Shown one piece after another: positions 30,931 to 41,559 of a stretch of DNA of 64,000 nucleotides (positions are counted from its first letter, which is position 1; every line of letters begins with the position of its first letter). A program made the position numbers and the translations under genes. The notes beneath the pieces are model-generated. The model did not search any database. It was not told the DNA's origin and was given only the letters and a program-made list of their open reading frames with translations. Source of the DNA: Trichobilharzia regenti (lineage: Eukaryota > Platyhelminthes > Trematoda > Strigeidida > Schistosomatidae); assembly GCA_944472135.2 (NCBI GenBank), contig OX235262.1, positions 90,556,903-90,620,902 of the forward strand, given 5' to 3'.

Positions 30931-31499
30931 AATAACCTGAAATTCATATGTAAAACTTATATTTGTAAAATCTCAGAAAAATTAAAATAAGTAATTCCAA
31001 CGCTTCGTTCGGCAAACTGGTCCGAACTCCTTCGGGAAGCTAATCGAAATTAACACAACAGAGGTTTATATATAAAAAAGACATCCCTTGTTTTGAAGAC
31101 CTTTGTCCAATCATATAATTCATGAACAGACATTGCAATATAATAAGCGAATCTACATGAACTGTGACCAGAATTTGACCACAAACATACAATTATTAGT
31201 CTACTTCTGTTAAACATTGTGAAGTGTATACTTTCGCGTCAGAGTTTTAGTGGTCACGTTCGACTAAAGATCATGGTGATAAATAAATGAATATGAAAAA
31301 TATATACGGTAAACAATGGTGTGTATGTGCATGGGTAAACAGTTGTAAAATATTTGTTAGCCTCTCCATAAGATATAGACAATCGGGAACCTAGACCACG
31401 TATGATTAATTAGTGATACATATTCATTTTTTATTTATTAATCAGGACTTGCCATGCATCAGCTACCACCGCGCCTGTTCCAGCTTTGAGGATTCACTA

Positions 31500-31770
31500 A
31501 TACATGTAGGGCTACTGCAGTCAGTCTTTATGCGAACAAAAACCTTCCTGTAGTACCTTGGTACTATCAAAGTCGATCTTGTGTCCGCATTCTATCGAGT
31601 GTAATACAATCACCGATATGTTTCCTAGCTTCTTCAAATCTGAAAAGGTCTTTGGAATCACCTTCAAATATTGTTTATGCTCTTTTACTCTCACATTTAC
31701 CTGTCTGTAATTTTCTCCTACACATATGGCGTCACAGTCCCCGGAATTGAACTGGTAAACACAATTCTGT
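31500..31770 (-). pseudogene. PLE GIY-YIG endonuclease remnant
   Basis: On the minus strand near 31760 the frame reads NRIVYQFNSGDCDAICVGENYRQ, then VRVKEHKQYL and, further on, VLHSIECGHKIDF. This is the GIY-YIG fold with YIG altered to CVG and the zinc-finger Cys pattern partly lost. A stop near 31520 ends it. The nested retroposon at 31773-32059 separates it from the RT. Confidence 0.7.
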
Positions 31771-31772
31771 TA

Positions 31773-32059
31773 TTCAAGTGTTGGTTTGTAGGGATTTGAT
31801 TGGTTTCACGATTTCATCATGAGCTGACATTAGTTAGAGAACCATTGGAAAACCTGTTAGAATTCAAGGACCATTGGATTGGGTCCCAGTGGCTTAATGG
31901 TATACGAGCTAGCTCGCCTTGTAACCGGAAGGTCCTGGGTTCGAATCCCGGTGGGTGCGTACTGATGAAGAGTCCCAAACTAGGACGAAACAGCTGTCCA
32001 GTACTCCCAGGTTTTTCAATGGTTCTCTAACTAATGTCAGCTCATGATGAAATCGTGAA
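31773..32059. mobile_element. tRNA/hammerhead retroposon with 12-bp TSD
   Basis: 287 bp flanked by ACAATTCTGTTA at 31761-31772 and 32060-32071, inserted into the GIY-YIG part of PLE 2. It contains a tRNA-like head (GGCTTAATGGTATACG near 31890 and GGGTTCGAATCCCGG near 31937, a good T-arm), a hammerhead-like segment, and about 54-base inverted ends (31805-31858 versus 32010-32058). Same family as 28902-29237, but here the inverted partner is shortened to its end. Confidence 0.8.
31959..32004 (+). ncRNA. Hammerhead motif with one core change
   Basis: Same layout as the intact copies, but the core after GTACTG reads ATGAAGA instead of CTGAAGA, changing the essential C3 position to A. All other core and stem positions are kept. 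Reduced or absent self-cleavage is expected unless the strand shifts to use CTGATGA with a shorter stem I. Confidence 0.7.
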
Positions 32060-32455
32060 ACAATTCTGTTAGTTGTCTTCTTCTATTTTACTCCTAACTT
32101 TCACCAGTGAGAGCATGAGGTGTCCGCTGCACGAAAGGACATTATTATGTCATAACTGTTGAGGGTTCGCTTTTGTTTCAACCGATGTTTCTTTGAGATA
32201 AGGAATCACCACTAAACTAACCTCAAGTCTTAGCAACAGGTTTTGATTCATCTTTATCTTAACTTTTTAAATTTATTTTAATAAAGGTTTTCTAGTAATT
32301 ATTTGATTCAAGAGTAGGCTGAACCAATTTTAGTTCCCTGATGATCTCCTCCACCTCAGTAACCGGACGCTGAGCCACAGTTACTTTGGTGGTATAAGTG
32401 TGTACTGAATTGTAATCTAGGCATCTGTCTGAATGTGTAGGCTATCTGAAAGGGT

Positions 32456-33028
32456 TTATCTTAAGTTTACATCTAGTTGTTCTTTTAACAAACGGTCCAG
32501 GAAAGCCAAATCATTTGCGCTGGATTCAACCTCTTCTGAAAAATTAATAGTACTTGATATGTCGTTTATTAAATGAAAACGTTCATTCAACTTACAGAGT
32601 CTGATTATGACAAAGGTATCATCTACATATCTTAACCACATTTTTGGAGGAGTAGGGCATCTCATAATTGCATTAGCTTCTAAGGAGTCCATTATAAATA
32701 AGTTGGCTACTAACTGAGACACCGGTAAACCCATACCAATGCCTTCTGTTTGGTGGTATAGAAGCTCTCTGAATGTAAATAACGTGGAACACAGACACAT
32801 TTCCAATGCCTTCATAATTTCATCTGGATTCAAAGGACAACGAGCATTCAGATCGTTGTCAGAACGAAGTAAATTATAAGCACTGCTTAAAGAATCTCTA
32901 GTAGGAACATTCCTGAGTAATGAATAGACATCGAAACTTGATATTATTTCATCTTCTCTAGCAGAAGTCGGGGCGATCTTTCTCTTAAATTCATACGAAT
33001 TCTTCGTATTCTTCCACTTTGATTTCAC
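32456..33028 (-). pseudogene. PLE reverse transcriptase, YVDD box intact
   Basis: 190 residues containing ISSFDVYSLLRNVPTRDSL (motif A), YHQTEGIGMGLPVSQLVANLF (motif B, with the usual Ser-Pro replaced) and WLRYVDDTFVII (motif C with both Asp residues). The N-terminal RT portion lies upstream beyond a stop and the protein ends before the GIY-YIG domain, so the polyprotein is broken. Identification as PLE RT rests on the motif spacing and the neighbouring GIY-YIG. Confidence 0.8.
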
Positions 33029-33472
33029 ATGGAGTTAGTATTCGTGACATGTATTTGAGGAGTTTGTAGGTTGGAGAATTAGTAAAATCCACATCTGGGC
33101 GTAATCGAACATCTGGTTGATGCATTTTTGGTAGTCCATGAAATCTGCAGGCACTGCAACTTTTTGGAACCAGTGTGAACTAAAGTAACACTCCGATTTT
33201 CTCTTATATTGACTGTAACATTTTGCTTCTTTCAGCCCTTAGTTTATTTAATGTTGCCCTTAACTTAGTCATGTTGACTTTTTCATACTGTTCAATGTTG
33301 AGGTGTTCCATAGTTTCTTATGATATACAGAACTCATAAAAACCGTGACACTGTCTTTATCTGTTCTTGTAATGACAGTTGACCAATATTCTGTAGTCGT
33401 TTTAGTGTCAGTTGCTCGCTTTTCTATATATTCCGCTCATTTGGCTTCTGATTAGGCACTGCCACGAAAGTT

Positions 33473-33522
33473 CCAAAAACAGTACTTGTGATGCAGAATG
33501 GAATTTTCAGCATTAATCACAA
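33473..33522 (+). repeat. Inverted copy of a LINE segment
   Basis: About 45 bases (CCAAAAACAGTACTTGTGAT, then CAGAATGGAATTTTCAGC) match, in opposite orientation, the 5' edge of the LINE copy at 34895-34945 across the RTE insertion point. It may be a 5'-inversion product or an independent fragment. Confidence 0.55.
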
Positions 33523-33539
33523 TATTGCATCTAATTTCC

Positions 33540-34950
33540 TCAAATTATAAATAAAAATTAATCACACAGAAAATTTTCCACATTTACAATAGAGGTAGTG
33601 TCAAAAACATGCAGCATATAAAATGGAAATAGCAATAATAATGATAACAGCTAGGGTAATAATAAGAATACAAGTGAAAATTGCCGTTGGCTTGTGTCAC
33701 ACAGTATTGGCAATGTGGTATAGAAATCCTAACATGTTTAAAAATATTGAGTATAATGTTCTCTTTACATGATATGGTGAGGGGAAAAACAAAGATTACA
33801 GCCGTCATGGAGATAAGTTGGTGTTTGCAATTATGAGAGTAAAACAGAGAAGTAACAGGACCATAAATATAATAGAAGTAATAAAAGTAAAACTTGAAGG
33901 TATATAAGGATGGATGGAGGAAATTGTTTATTTACTAGATGAAAAAGGTTAGTTAATTCTTGCCTGACACTATTTTCATCACATAAAATACGTGCCAAGT
34001 ATGGTATCATAGAATTTCTATACTTAGACGTGCGAGCATACAGTTTTCTGAAGTTACTCCTTGTTCTACCTGAGGAGATGCAAGGTGAAAGCTGAGGGTA
34101 AAGCGGATGCTCCAAGTCAGACAAAATCCCTTTAGCAAATTTATTGCATGAAGTCAAGTGCCTATCGACAACGACGTTAACTATGTGGTCCACTGGGACA
34201 CCACTCACCCTACTGACAGTCTTCAGTATTCTACGAATTGTGACATAGTCCTTTTTAAGCAAACCAGGAAAGAATAAGGGTGAACAATAAAGAAGAATAG
34301 GTAGGATGCAAGAGTTTATGAACTGTAAGAGGAAGGGTTGAGTTATACCCGAGTGTCTTAACTTCTTAATGTAAAATGTCAGGCGGAATATTTTACTGGA
34401 GATTGCTAAGACATGGGAAGACCAGGAGAGATCAGAAGAGAGAATGAGTCCAAGATACTTAATTTCTGATTTGATTCCTATATCATTGTCGTCAATTTTA
34501 CAAGTGTCATGAGAATCGATGACTTCTTTTAACTGTCGTTTACATCTTAAGCTGAAATCAACAGTTTGACACTTAGAAGGATTCAGTTTAAGACCGTTAG
34601 ACTCAGACCATTTGCTGACTTCCGATAGAAAGCTATTTATTTTAGTACAATCTAGCTGGGAGTTAACAGCCATTGAAACCGTTAAATCATCAGCGTACTT
34701 CACAAAGTTTATTTCATCAGAGTGAGGCAAGTCATGCAAGAAGAAAGAAAAAAGAAAAGGAGAAAGAACAGCACCTTGAGGGACACCAGCTTCAGTAGGC
34801 AATGAAGTGGAAGACTTCCCTTTATATACGGTGTACTGCTTTCTATCTGAGAAATAGGAATGTAACCAGTTAACAGCCCAACATTCTGTTTCACTAGCTG
34901 CAAGTTTATTAATGCTGAAAATTCCATTCTGTATCACAAGTACTGTTTTT
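33540..34950 (-). mobile_element. Jockey/CR1-superfamily LINE, 5'-truncated
   Basis: Holds the C-terminal RT frame 33831-34997 and a short 3' region. The 5' part was interrupted by an RTE insertion (34951-35986), and only about 45 bases of it seem to remain at 36001-36047. The RT here differs in wording from the CR1 copies elsewhere in the window. Confidence 0.75.
33831..34945 (-). pseudogene. LINE reverse transcriptase C-terminal half
   Basis: An open frame of about 370 LINE-derived residues: SYFSDRKQYTVYKG, EAGVPQGAVLSPFLFSFFL (RT motif 4), VKYADDLTVSMAV (catalytic box intact), NGLKLNPSKCQTV, IKYLGLILSSDLSWSSHV, LYCSPLFFPGL. The C-terminus is hydrophobic and probably reads into the 3' UTR. 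The first about 17 codons of the frame come from the neighbouring RTE tail. The endonuclease and N-terminal RT are missing, so it is non-autonomous at best. Confidence 0.8.
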
Positions 34951-35986
34951 CTGTCTGTTTTCGACATAGAACTTTGCACAAATGTGCGGAAGTTCAAGTC
35001 GCCACATTCCGTGTAGCACGCGAAGCAAGAGAAGAAAGTACAAGAAAAGCATAATAGAAACAGTGAGCAGAGGTGTGAGACAAAGGAGTAATAAAGAAAT
35101 ACAAAACAGTTTCATTGGAGATCATAAGTCACAGGGAGTGGATGCATCTGCGCCACTGAGAACGGTTTTGAGCCATGTCACCAATTGTTTCCAACCATAG
35201 ATTTTTACCGTCCCGAGGACCCCAGCCTGGAAGTCTACACCTTTCTACGTGGCTTAGACCAACTGTTGTGGATTTCATTGACTGATGACAAGTTTTTGTT
35301 TGACCGCCGCTAGCTTTTTTCCAGCCTGACCCTATATCCGCTAACATAGCTCGTCGAGGGAGGCGATGGCTTGGCATACGTAACACATGTCCTAACCATC
35401 TCAGTCTTTGTAGCTTCACGACTTCGTCGATTGATTTCCCCTGTTTACCTAGAACTCTACGCCTAACCTCGATGTTGCTCACCTTATTATGCCACTTTAC
35501 ACGGGAAATAGAACGCAGGCACCTATGATCAAAGACAGCTAGTCTTTTCATGTCTTCCACTCTCAGTGGCCAGGTCTCACAACCATAAAGGAGGACGGAG
35601 CGGACTGATGAGCAGTACACCCGCCCTTTGGTCGATAGTCGAACATCTCGTCTACACCAGAGACGGCGTAAACTAACAAATGCGAAACGAGCCCCTTGTA
35701 TTCGTGCTGAGATTTCGTCAGAGATCAGCCCGTTGGGGCTGATGGTACTTCCCAAATAAGTGAAGCGGTCAACGTGCTCTACCGCTTCACTCCCTATTTT
35801 TAAACTAGGCGTCGATGTAGTCCAGTCCTGTAACATCATCTTGCATTTGGCGGGAGCGAATCGCATGCCAAACATTCGTAGACTGCTGTTCAAGGTGTTT
35901 AGAAGACTCTGCATTTCGTCAGCGTCTTCGCCTAGAAGGACTATATCGTCTGCATATTCCAAATCAACGAGATTATTCCCTGGTAG
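34951..35986 (-). mobile_element. RTE LINE insertion with 14-bp TSD
   Basis: Flanked by CAAGTACTGTTTTT at 34937-34950 and 35987-36000, inserted into the Jockey/CR1-like LINE. It begins within the RT and ends in CTGTCTGTTTTCGACA (plus strand), the same tail as the copies at 15.6 and 19.5 kb. It lies just outside the right arm of the inverted duplication and is independent of the left-arm RTE copy, which has a different target site. Confidence 0.9.
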
Positions 35987-35989
35987 CAA
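35129..35989 (-). pseudogene. RTE ORF2 C-terminal region
   Basis: 286 residues without interruption: VDLEYADDIVLLGED (RT YADD box), [87 protein letters not shown]. This is the longest RTE frame in the window and shows that the left-arm copy at 18.75 kb carries a 4-base insertion. The N-terminal endonuclease and most RT motifs are absent through 5' truncation. Confidence 0.85.
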
Positions 35990-36088
35990 GTACTGTTTTT
36001 GGAATAAAGTAAATCATTATTATCATTATTACCTAACTCCTTTCTAACAACTCTTTGTGACAACTCATCACCTATGTTACTACCCTGG

Positions 36089-36462
36089 TGTTATAGCTGT
36101 AGCGAATTGAATGAAGACGTTTTCACCTTGTTCTGTCTGCGCCTGAACTAATCTGCCTATCTGCTTGTCGTACCTTCCGATTTAGTAAAGCACGCAAATA
36201 TCAAAAGACAAAGGCTGGACTGTGACTGTGTATTGCAGTGCAACAACGACAAAGAAAGCCATGGTATTTATACATTTTACAACAATATGGACAGCTAACA
36301 GCATTTGAAATAATTGATCTTAATAGCCAATAACAAAGTGCGTGAGAGATGATAATATACCATATGTGCGAGATTAACAGTCAATAACAAAATGTGTGGG
36401 AATGATGATATACCATATATGCAAGATTAACAGTCAATACCAAAATATGTGGGATCCTATCA
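36089..36462. repeat. Solo LTR B (374 bp), TSD CCTGG
   Basis: Begins TGTTATAGCT and ends CCTATCA, flanked by CCTGG at 36084-36088 and 36463-36467. The left arm has a single CCTGG here (its complement at about 19715), giving a clean empty site, so the LTR arrived after the duplication. Related to solo LTR A at 23970-24444. Confidence 0.85.
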
Positions 36463-36565
36463 CCTGGTTTCACTAACACCCAATTTTCTTGACCGTTTCT
36501 GTATTACGTACCTCCACCCGAAACCTACTAACTCTCACCTGTTTAGTAAAAATAACCATAACCAA

Positions 36566-36720
36566 TTGTATTTCTGTTTGACAACCCTTAATGTATACAC
36601 ACACACGGGCACAAAATAACCCATATGTAGATGCGATTGTACAGCTAAGAAAATGAATTTGCCGAAAAGAGACTCTTTGCGGAACCTTTCCTCATCACAA
36701 TTCTAATAAGCAGCTGAAAG
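36566..36720 (+). repeat. PLE 5'-end fragment
   Basis: CAATTGTATTTCTGTTTGAC ... CAAAATAACCCATATGTAGA ... TGTACAGCTAAGAAA followed by an ATG frame (MNLPKRDSLRN). The same block occurs near 18.2-18.27 plus 19.55-19.62 kb (split by the RTE insertion), and at 22.1-22.2 kb. It marks the start of PLE copies. Confidence 0.55.
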
Positions 36721-39185
36721 TGTTTATCTTCTAAATGGTAAGGGAAGGGAAACTGCAAATAATTTGAATAGCACTTCGGTGTACAGCAGCATGTAAACGC
36801 TAGTATCCATAGTCAACATTAGATATTTTACATAGTTACTGGTGTTAATCAACAAACTTAAAGTAGTTTCCTGTTACTTCACCTGTGAAAATTTCATGGG
36901 AATAATCCAGTCACTAAGATAGAGATCATGTGCTTAGTCACTAAGTTTGCTATGTCTATGACGGACTATGAAGGTTACGCTGACTCCAAAAAATCAATTT
37001 GAAGTGATTTAAAATTGATTCCAGATTTCCGAATCTATATGAAACACTTACGACACCGTATATAACTCATCTACAGTGGATCTCTTCCAATTCTAACACG
37101 CAGTAGAAAAAGTTGATTATTTATTTGGATAGTCAAAATACGTAGGATATGGAGCTTCACTGATAGGACTGAGATAAGTTGACTGACATTTATTGTTAAC
37201 TTCTGTGTGTTTTCTCGCACTTGAATGGTTTAAATTAAAAGCTTACATTGTCTTTCAGAGTAAACTCTGAAGATGTCTAGTTGGTCAATGAAAGCTTTGT
37301 TTTCAAACAAACCAGCTTAAGGAACAAAATGACCCTGAAATCATATACGTACATTTCCAAAGCCTAATGCATACCATAAAAGTTTATTTGATCAACACGT
37401 GTAAATGGAACACGGAGAAAGTTTTATCTGTTTTGTGTTTGACACGAACATGCCTACTTATTCCTTAAATGAATTCTCATTTCTCATGCTAAAAATCAGT
37501 TCATTTGGCCAAACATGAGTCAGGAAGTGAGACAATGACGGTAAAATGATATAATTAGATGGAGAAGGAAAGACTTTATTCACGAGTCAACACCAAATAA
37601 ATTCGACGGAGACGATGTGACACCTGTCCTAGAAATCTGAAGATACCTTAGGAATAACATTTATTACTCTTCCTACATACACAGATGATAATAACTGCAT
37701 TAGATAAAGAAATTATTGTCTCTAACTTCACTGAAATTAACCCCACTAGTGTTCTTGACAGAATAACAAAATGACCAAAACAGACCTTCACTAATTCACT
37801 GTTTGCCAACACTAATTATTACAAAGACTTGGATACTGTTAAGTTTCATCCCTTGCTCACTCTCCAAATATTTTCGTCGCGATATGTTTCTTTCATTTAC
37901 GCTGCATATTTTCGTGTTGTGTCTGAGCATTATTATTCTAATTTGAGCGAGTAAGTTAATTATTCAAAGTTGGTCATGATATATACTCAAACAGACATCA
38001 CATCTTATGTAAACAAGTCAGATTTAGGCTGCTACAGTACATATAGGATATCGCAGGTACCGGCTCATTTAACGATGAAACTAGACGCTACATATCCGTC
38101 TACTTGTATAACTGTTTGATTGAATTTCTTTTTGCCTCCTTCGAAATGTGTGCCGATTAAAACTGGCTATCCTACTTTCTATTCCACTTGACACGACGTC
38201 GCCAGATATCCGGAAAAAGCTGATTCGTCCTTGTTTCAGACACAGGATCAAATTCATAGTCATTAGTGGTTAGGGGATAAAAATTTCGGAGTGAACATCG
38301 ATTTACCTAAAGACCAAGACAGATTTTCACACACACAACTGAGTTCACAATCAATATACACTACGTCATCTAATTTTTCTGCTCAATGAGAATGAGTGGT
38401 GATCACTTACTGATTACAGCGCGAAGATCACATGTACATTTACATGAAGTTCAATAGAAGTGGATGACTAGAACCCACTTATTCAATCAATCAGATGGTA
38501 AAAACACATGACATGGTTAACATGAAAATCGATCTGAGGACACTTACAAAAGTAGTAAACCAATGATATCTACCGATACAAATTATTTTCTTACACGCTA
38601 CCCCCGTCATAATTTTTCACAAACCTAGTCACATCAAATTAGCTGTGTCAAGCGATTCCATTTTTTTTCACAGGTCCTGAGAAACCTCTGAGTGTTTGAA
38701 ACTACAATGATTATAAAAGCATCAAAGTTACAGCTTAAATGTCTACACGACAGCACGAATTATACTGCAAATTATACTAACCCAATATCAAGTGATCATT
38801 CCATCGTTTGCAGTCAAACTCTAAATCCGTGAGACGGTGACAGTGACAAGAAAGAAGCGGTGGACCACTTAATTTAGTTGTCTAACAGATCAGTAAATAT
38901 TACACTCACTTGAGAAGAAAATTAATTACACTTACAACGGACTAAAACTTAAATATCTCATGTACTTTACTCCCAACGCCGAGAACGCATCACAATCATG
39001 GGTGAAGCGATAACACTCTATCTTTAGCTCACAAAACAGAAATGATATCTATAAATTTCTTTATCGGTATTTGTGAAATGTTATGGCTCAAAAATAATCA
39101 TGACTTTTAAAATATGTGAGAAAATCAAAATCAGTTAAATTGTTATTTACATAATTGAAGGAGGTTTACTTTTCTGCAGTTGACT
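36721..39185. other. Noncoding part of the right arm
   Basis: No gene. Mirrors 13800-14440, 15506-15625 and 16495-18190 of the left arm without the left-arm insertions. The 60-codon frame at 38081-38263 exists in both arms but has no domain. Confidence 0.55.
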
Positions 39186-39191
39186 ACCAGA

Positions 39192-40046
39192 TTACGTGTT
39201 GACATTTCTGGACTGGAGAGAAGCATGTTGTAAAGCTTCTGATAGAATTTCACGTAATTCCTCACGGCAGATAGTTCTCACCGTTTCGATTAAATCTCGT
39301 CCACTAATATTGCATGCCGCTTTTGTTTCAGATGAATCACTTCTTGAAGGAATATGTGAGTCTCCTCCCACATTATGAAGTAGGATTAATATTTCCGTCA
39401 GGCATAATCGACGTAGGAGACGGGTGATTTCCTCTTCATCACTATTTCGTATTGTGGGTTGGGGCTGGGTATCAACAGTTTCGTTGACAGTTGAACTGGT
39501 ATTTACAGAATTCTGTGTTTCTGATGGCCAGTGAGTGTGAATCTTCGACAAATCTTCTTGTGCGTCATCAATAACGCTTAATGACTGACTGATATTCAAT
39601 TGATCACTGCAGTTTGACTTCGATGCAATTTGCTTTTTATGCATTTTGCCATTTTCATGCTCTTCTTTATTTTTAATCGATGTGAATGGTACTTGACAGA
39701 CATCACAGAATAAAAACGCAGGCGAATTTGTACTTTTTTCAAGTGCTTCAGTGGCCAAATCTATTTTGAACTGCTGTTCTGGAGAATTGGGGTTCATTTC
39801 GAAATCCCCCTTTGCCTGATGATTCTCAAAGTCAGGAACACCACCAATATGAGTGCTACTAACTGATGCACATACTGATTGTGATTCATCGTTTGAATGT
39901 GTACTATCCGGCAACGAATTCTCAGCCGCAGTGGCATTTATTGAATCATCACAATCCACATTTAGAATATGATGCCAAAACTCATCGTCAGTGTTGAATA
40001 AAACACGACAACGGAAACATCTCCGGGATTCTGTGACATCAGCCAT
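39192..40046 (-). CDS. U1/matrin-type zinc-finger protein, 284 aa
   Basis: Intact frame from the ATG at 40046. Near the N-terminus CFRCRVLFNTDDEFWHH ... C resembles a C2HC-type finger. Residues about 135-165 hold FCDVCQVPFTSIKNKEEHENGKMH, a C-x2-C-x12-H-x5-H finger of the U1/matrin (JAZ) class, which usually binds double-stranded RNA or spliceosomal RNA. The rest is Ser/Asp/Glu-rich, with a C-terminal helix-like REELREILSEALQ block. A CTATAG|G acceptor lies 12 bases before the ATG (40058-40059) and a possible donor at 40180, so an upstream noncoding exon is plausible. The paralog at 12945 is broken. It may be a real gene or a passenger of a repeated segment; no transposase domain is seen. Confidence 0.65.
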   Translation of the reverse strand: MADVTESRRCFRCRVLFNTDDEFWHHILNVDCDDSINATAAENSLPDSTHSNDESQSVCASVSSTHIGGVPDFENHQAKGDFEMNPNSPEQQFKIDLATEALEKSTNSPAFLFCDVCQVPFTSIKNKEEHENGKMHKKQIASKSNCSDQLNISQSLSVIDDAQEDLSKIHTHWPSETQNSVNTSSTVNETVDTQPQPTIRNSDEEEITRLLRRLCLTEILILLHNVGGDSHIPSRSDSSETKAACNISGRDLIETVRTICREELREILSEALQHASLQSRNVNT

Positions 40047-40057
40047 TTTATAAAATC

Positions 40058-40180
40058 CTATAGTGAAAAATGAAATGACATGAAATTGATGCAGGAAAAG
40101 CACACATGTTGTAAAGACAGAAAACAAAATGTTGAAATTGTGCTTCAGTGTAAATAATCAAGATGAAAAAATAACTTTAC
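40058..40180 (-). other. Possible 5' UTR intron of the zinc-finger gene
   Basis: On the minus strand GTAAAG (after GGAGTCAC) at 40180 and TTTTTCACTATAG at 40059 give a 123-nt GT-AG intron. Joining them does not extend the reading frame (a stop follows in phase), so this would be a leader intron. Inference from splice consensus only. Confidence 0.35.
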
Positions 40181-40559
40181 GTGACTCCATATGTGGATAT
40201 AAGGGAAACAATTCGGAAAATGAAACACACTAATGTTAAAAATACCAGCTCGGAGAAGTTGCGAATTTCCTGGAATAATTTCAGCGTCGAGTCAGATTGA
40301 ATCATTATGAAATCTCTTAAAATAATCCCAGTGTGTTGAGATAACCACGACAAGATTTTTCTGAACATTTCGCTGTGTAAGCCACAGCTTGTTCGGCGGA
40401 ATTACTCACACATTGTTTGCTGCTTGGAAAACACGTGATCTCACGTGAAAATCATGATAATTGTTCAGAGGTCAGAAATAGTAACGGATGACTTTTCTTC
40501 GGTCTCGCCTAATCGGAGTTCGCCATACAGTTGATCAGTCTATTCGCTTTCTCTATTTA

Positions 40560-41300
40560 TTGCATTCGATGTGATTAAATTATGCAGGGTTTTAGACGTC
40601 AACCTTTCTCAATGTGAATTAAAGCCTTTCCCTAGTATCTCGATATTATCAGTTAAAGTCCACCGCTACAAATTATTAATATAATCCCCGATAGTGTTCA
40701 CTGCTGGAGTCGTGTTTACTTGTAGAAGCTTTGCACTGGTTGTAGAATAGACTTAGGATGAGGATGAGAGGTTCCTGCAAAATCCAAAGTATACAACACC
40801 GTTAGTAGTGAAACAAGTAGACAGTATAGACTAGTGAGAAAACAAAGCGGCGGGAAGCACACCGTATCTTAGATCAAAACCTTTTACCACGTATTTCGAT
40901 ATTATCAAAATCGATCTTATGACCACTTTTACAGCTGGTCTTCCGTCCAGACTCTTCAATTCGACTTCGTTTCTACATAGACGTTTTGTGCACAGTCTGT
41001 GTTCATCTACTCTGACTTTTGTCTTTCTATCTCTTTCCTCTATATAGCAAGCTTCACATTCCAATCATTTTATCCCATAGGCACAGGAGTTCTGTGTCAT
41101 TTTAGGAAACAAATATTTGACACTAACTAAAGCCTCCTCTAAAGAATTAGAGGGATTTAAATAAACTAAAACATTATGTGAAGCAAGTATCCTTTGAGGT
41201 TGTTCAGTCATGTCTTTTCGATGTGGAATGGCTATCGTCGACACCCAAGATTTTTCAATCTTACCTCGTTCTTCATCCATTTCTATTGGAAATACTGTTC
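40560..41300 (-). mobile_element. Penelope-like element 3 remnant
   Basis: The minus strand at 41280-41065 encodes the RT C-terminal/connector (ILASHNVLVYLNPSNSLEEAL, KYLFPKMTQNSCAYGIK). It continues at 41064-40831 with ECEACYIEERDRKTKVRVDEH, a GIY-YIG motif with YIG read as YIE. Downstream, 40560-40830 is the noncoding end, repeated on the plus strand at 50990-51165 (GGTGTTGTATACTTTG-like, TGCAGGAACCTCTCATC, CGACTCCAGCAGT). A stop lies between connector and endonuclease. Inactive. Confidence 0.75.
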
Positions 41301-41559
41301 AGAAACTTTTTCGGATAATCATTTTCGACCAAAACTGCTCATATTAGAGATCTCCATACCATCGGTTTGATGATCATTAAAATCCGAATAATTCTGCTGA
41401 AGGAGCTGTAGCTTACACAGAACAACGTTCAGAAGAATTTTGTTTTGATTTCCTAAACACACTGGGATTACTTTAAGTAACTATTTGATAAACTAAATAT
41501 TATTTTGCGGCTGTTTTCAATTTCTGTTGCTTACCTAATTGATTCATTGACTTCCCTAG

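Larger units (their letters stand above)
30960..33190 (-). mobile_element. Penelope-like element 2
   Basis: Minus strand order: RT fingers around 33180-33050 (CRFHGLPKMHQPDV, TNSPTYKLLKYMSRIL), RT palm (33028-32456), a degraded connector (32450-32080), a retroposon insertion (31773-32059), GIY-YIG endonuclease (31770-31500), and a 3' region to about 30960 containing the TTTGCCGAACGAAGCGTTGG block shared with PLE 1. A different PLE subfamily from PLE 1 by its RT and GIY-YIG wording (VYQFNSGDCDAICVGE). Confidence 0.8.
36030..40105 (-). repeat. Inverted duplication, right arm
   Basis: Reverse-complement counterpart of 12885-19780. It contains the intact zinc-finger gene, 1.8 kb of near-identical noncoding DNA, a PLE 5' end (ATG near 36652, MNLPKRDSL) and a solo LTR at 36089-36462 that the left arm lacks. 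It keeps the empty sites for the left-arm RTE insertions. Confidence 0.85.

Noticed and set aside
31885..31958. Functional tRNA gene at the hammerhead retroposon
   Set aside because: Although the T-arm is good, the D-arm and acceptor do not pair as in tRNA, and the unit is repeated with a TSD.
18281..35986. The two long RTE copies as part of the inverted duplication
   Set aside because: They have different target sites and TSDs (ACAATCGCATC versus CAAGTACTGTTTTT), and the right arm keeps the empty site of the left copy.
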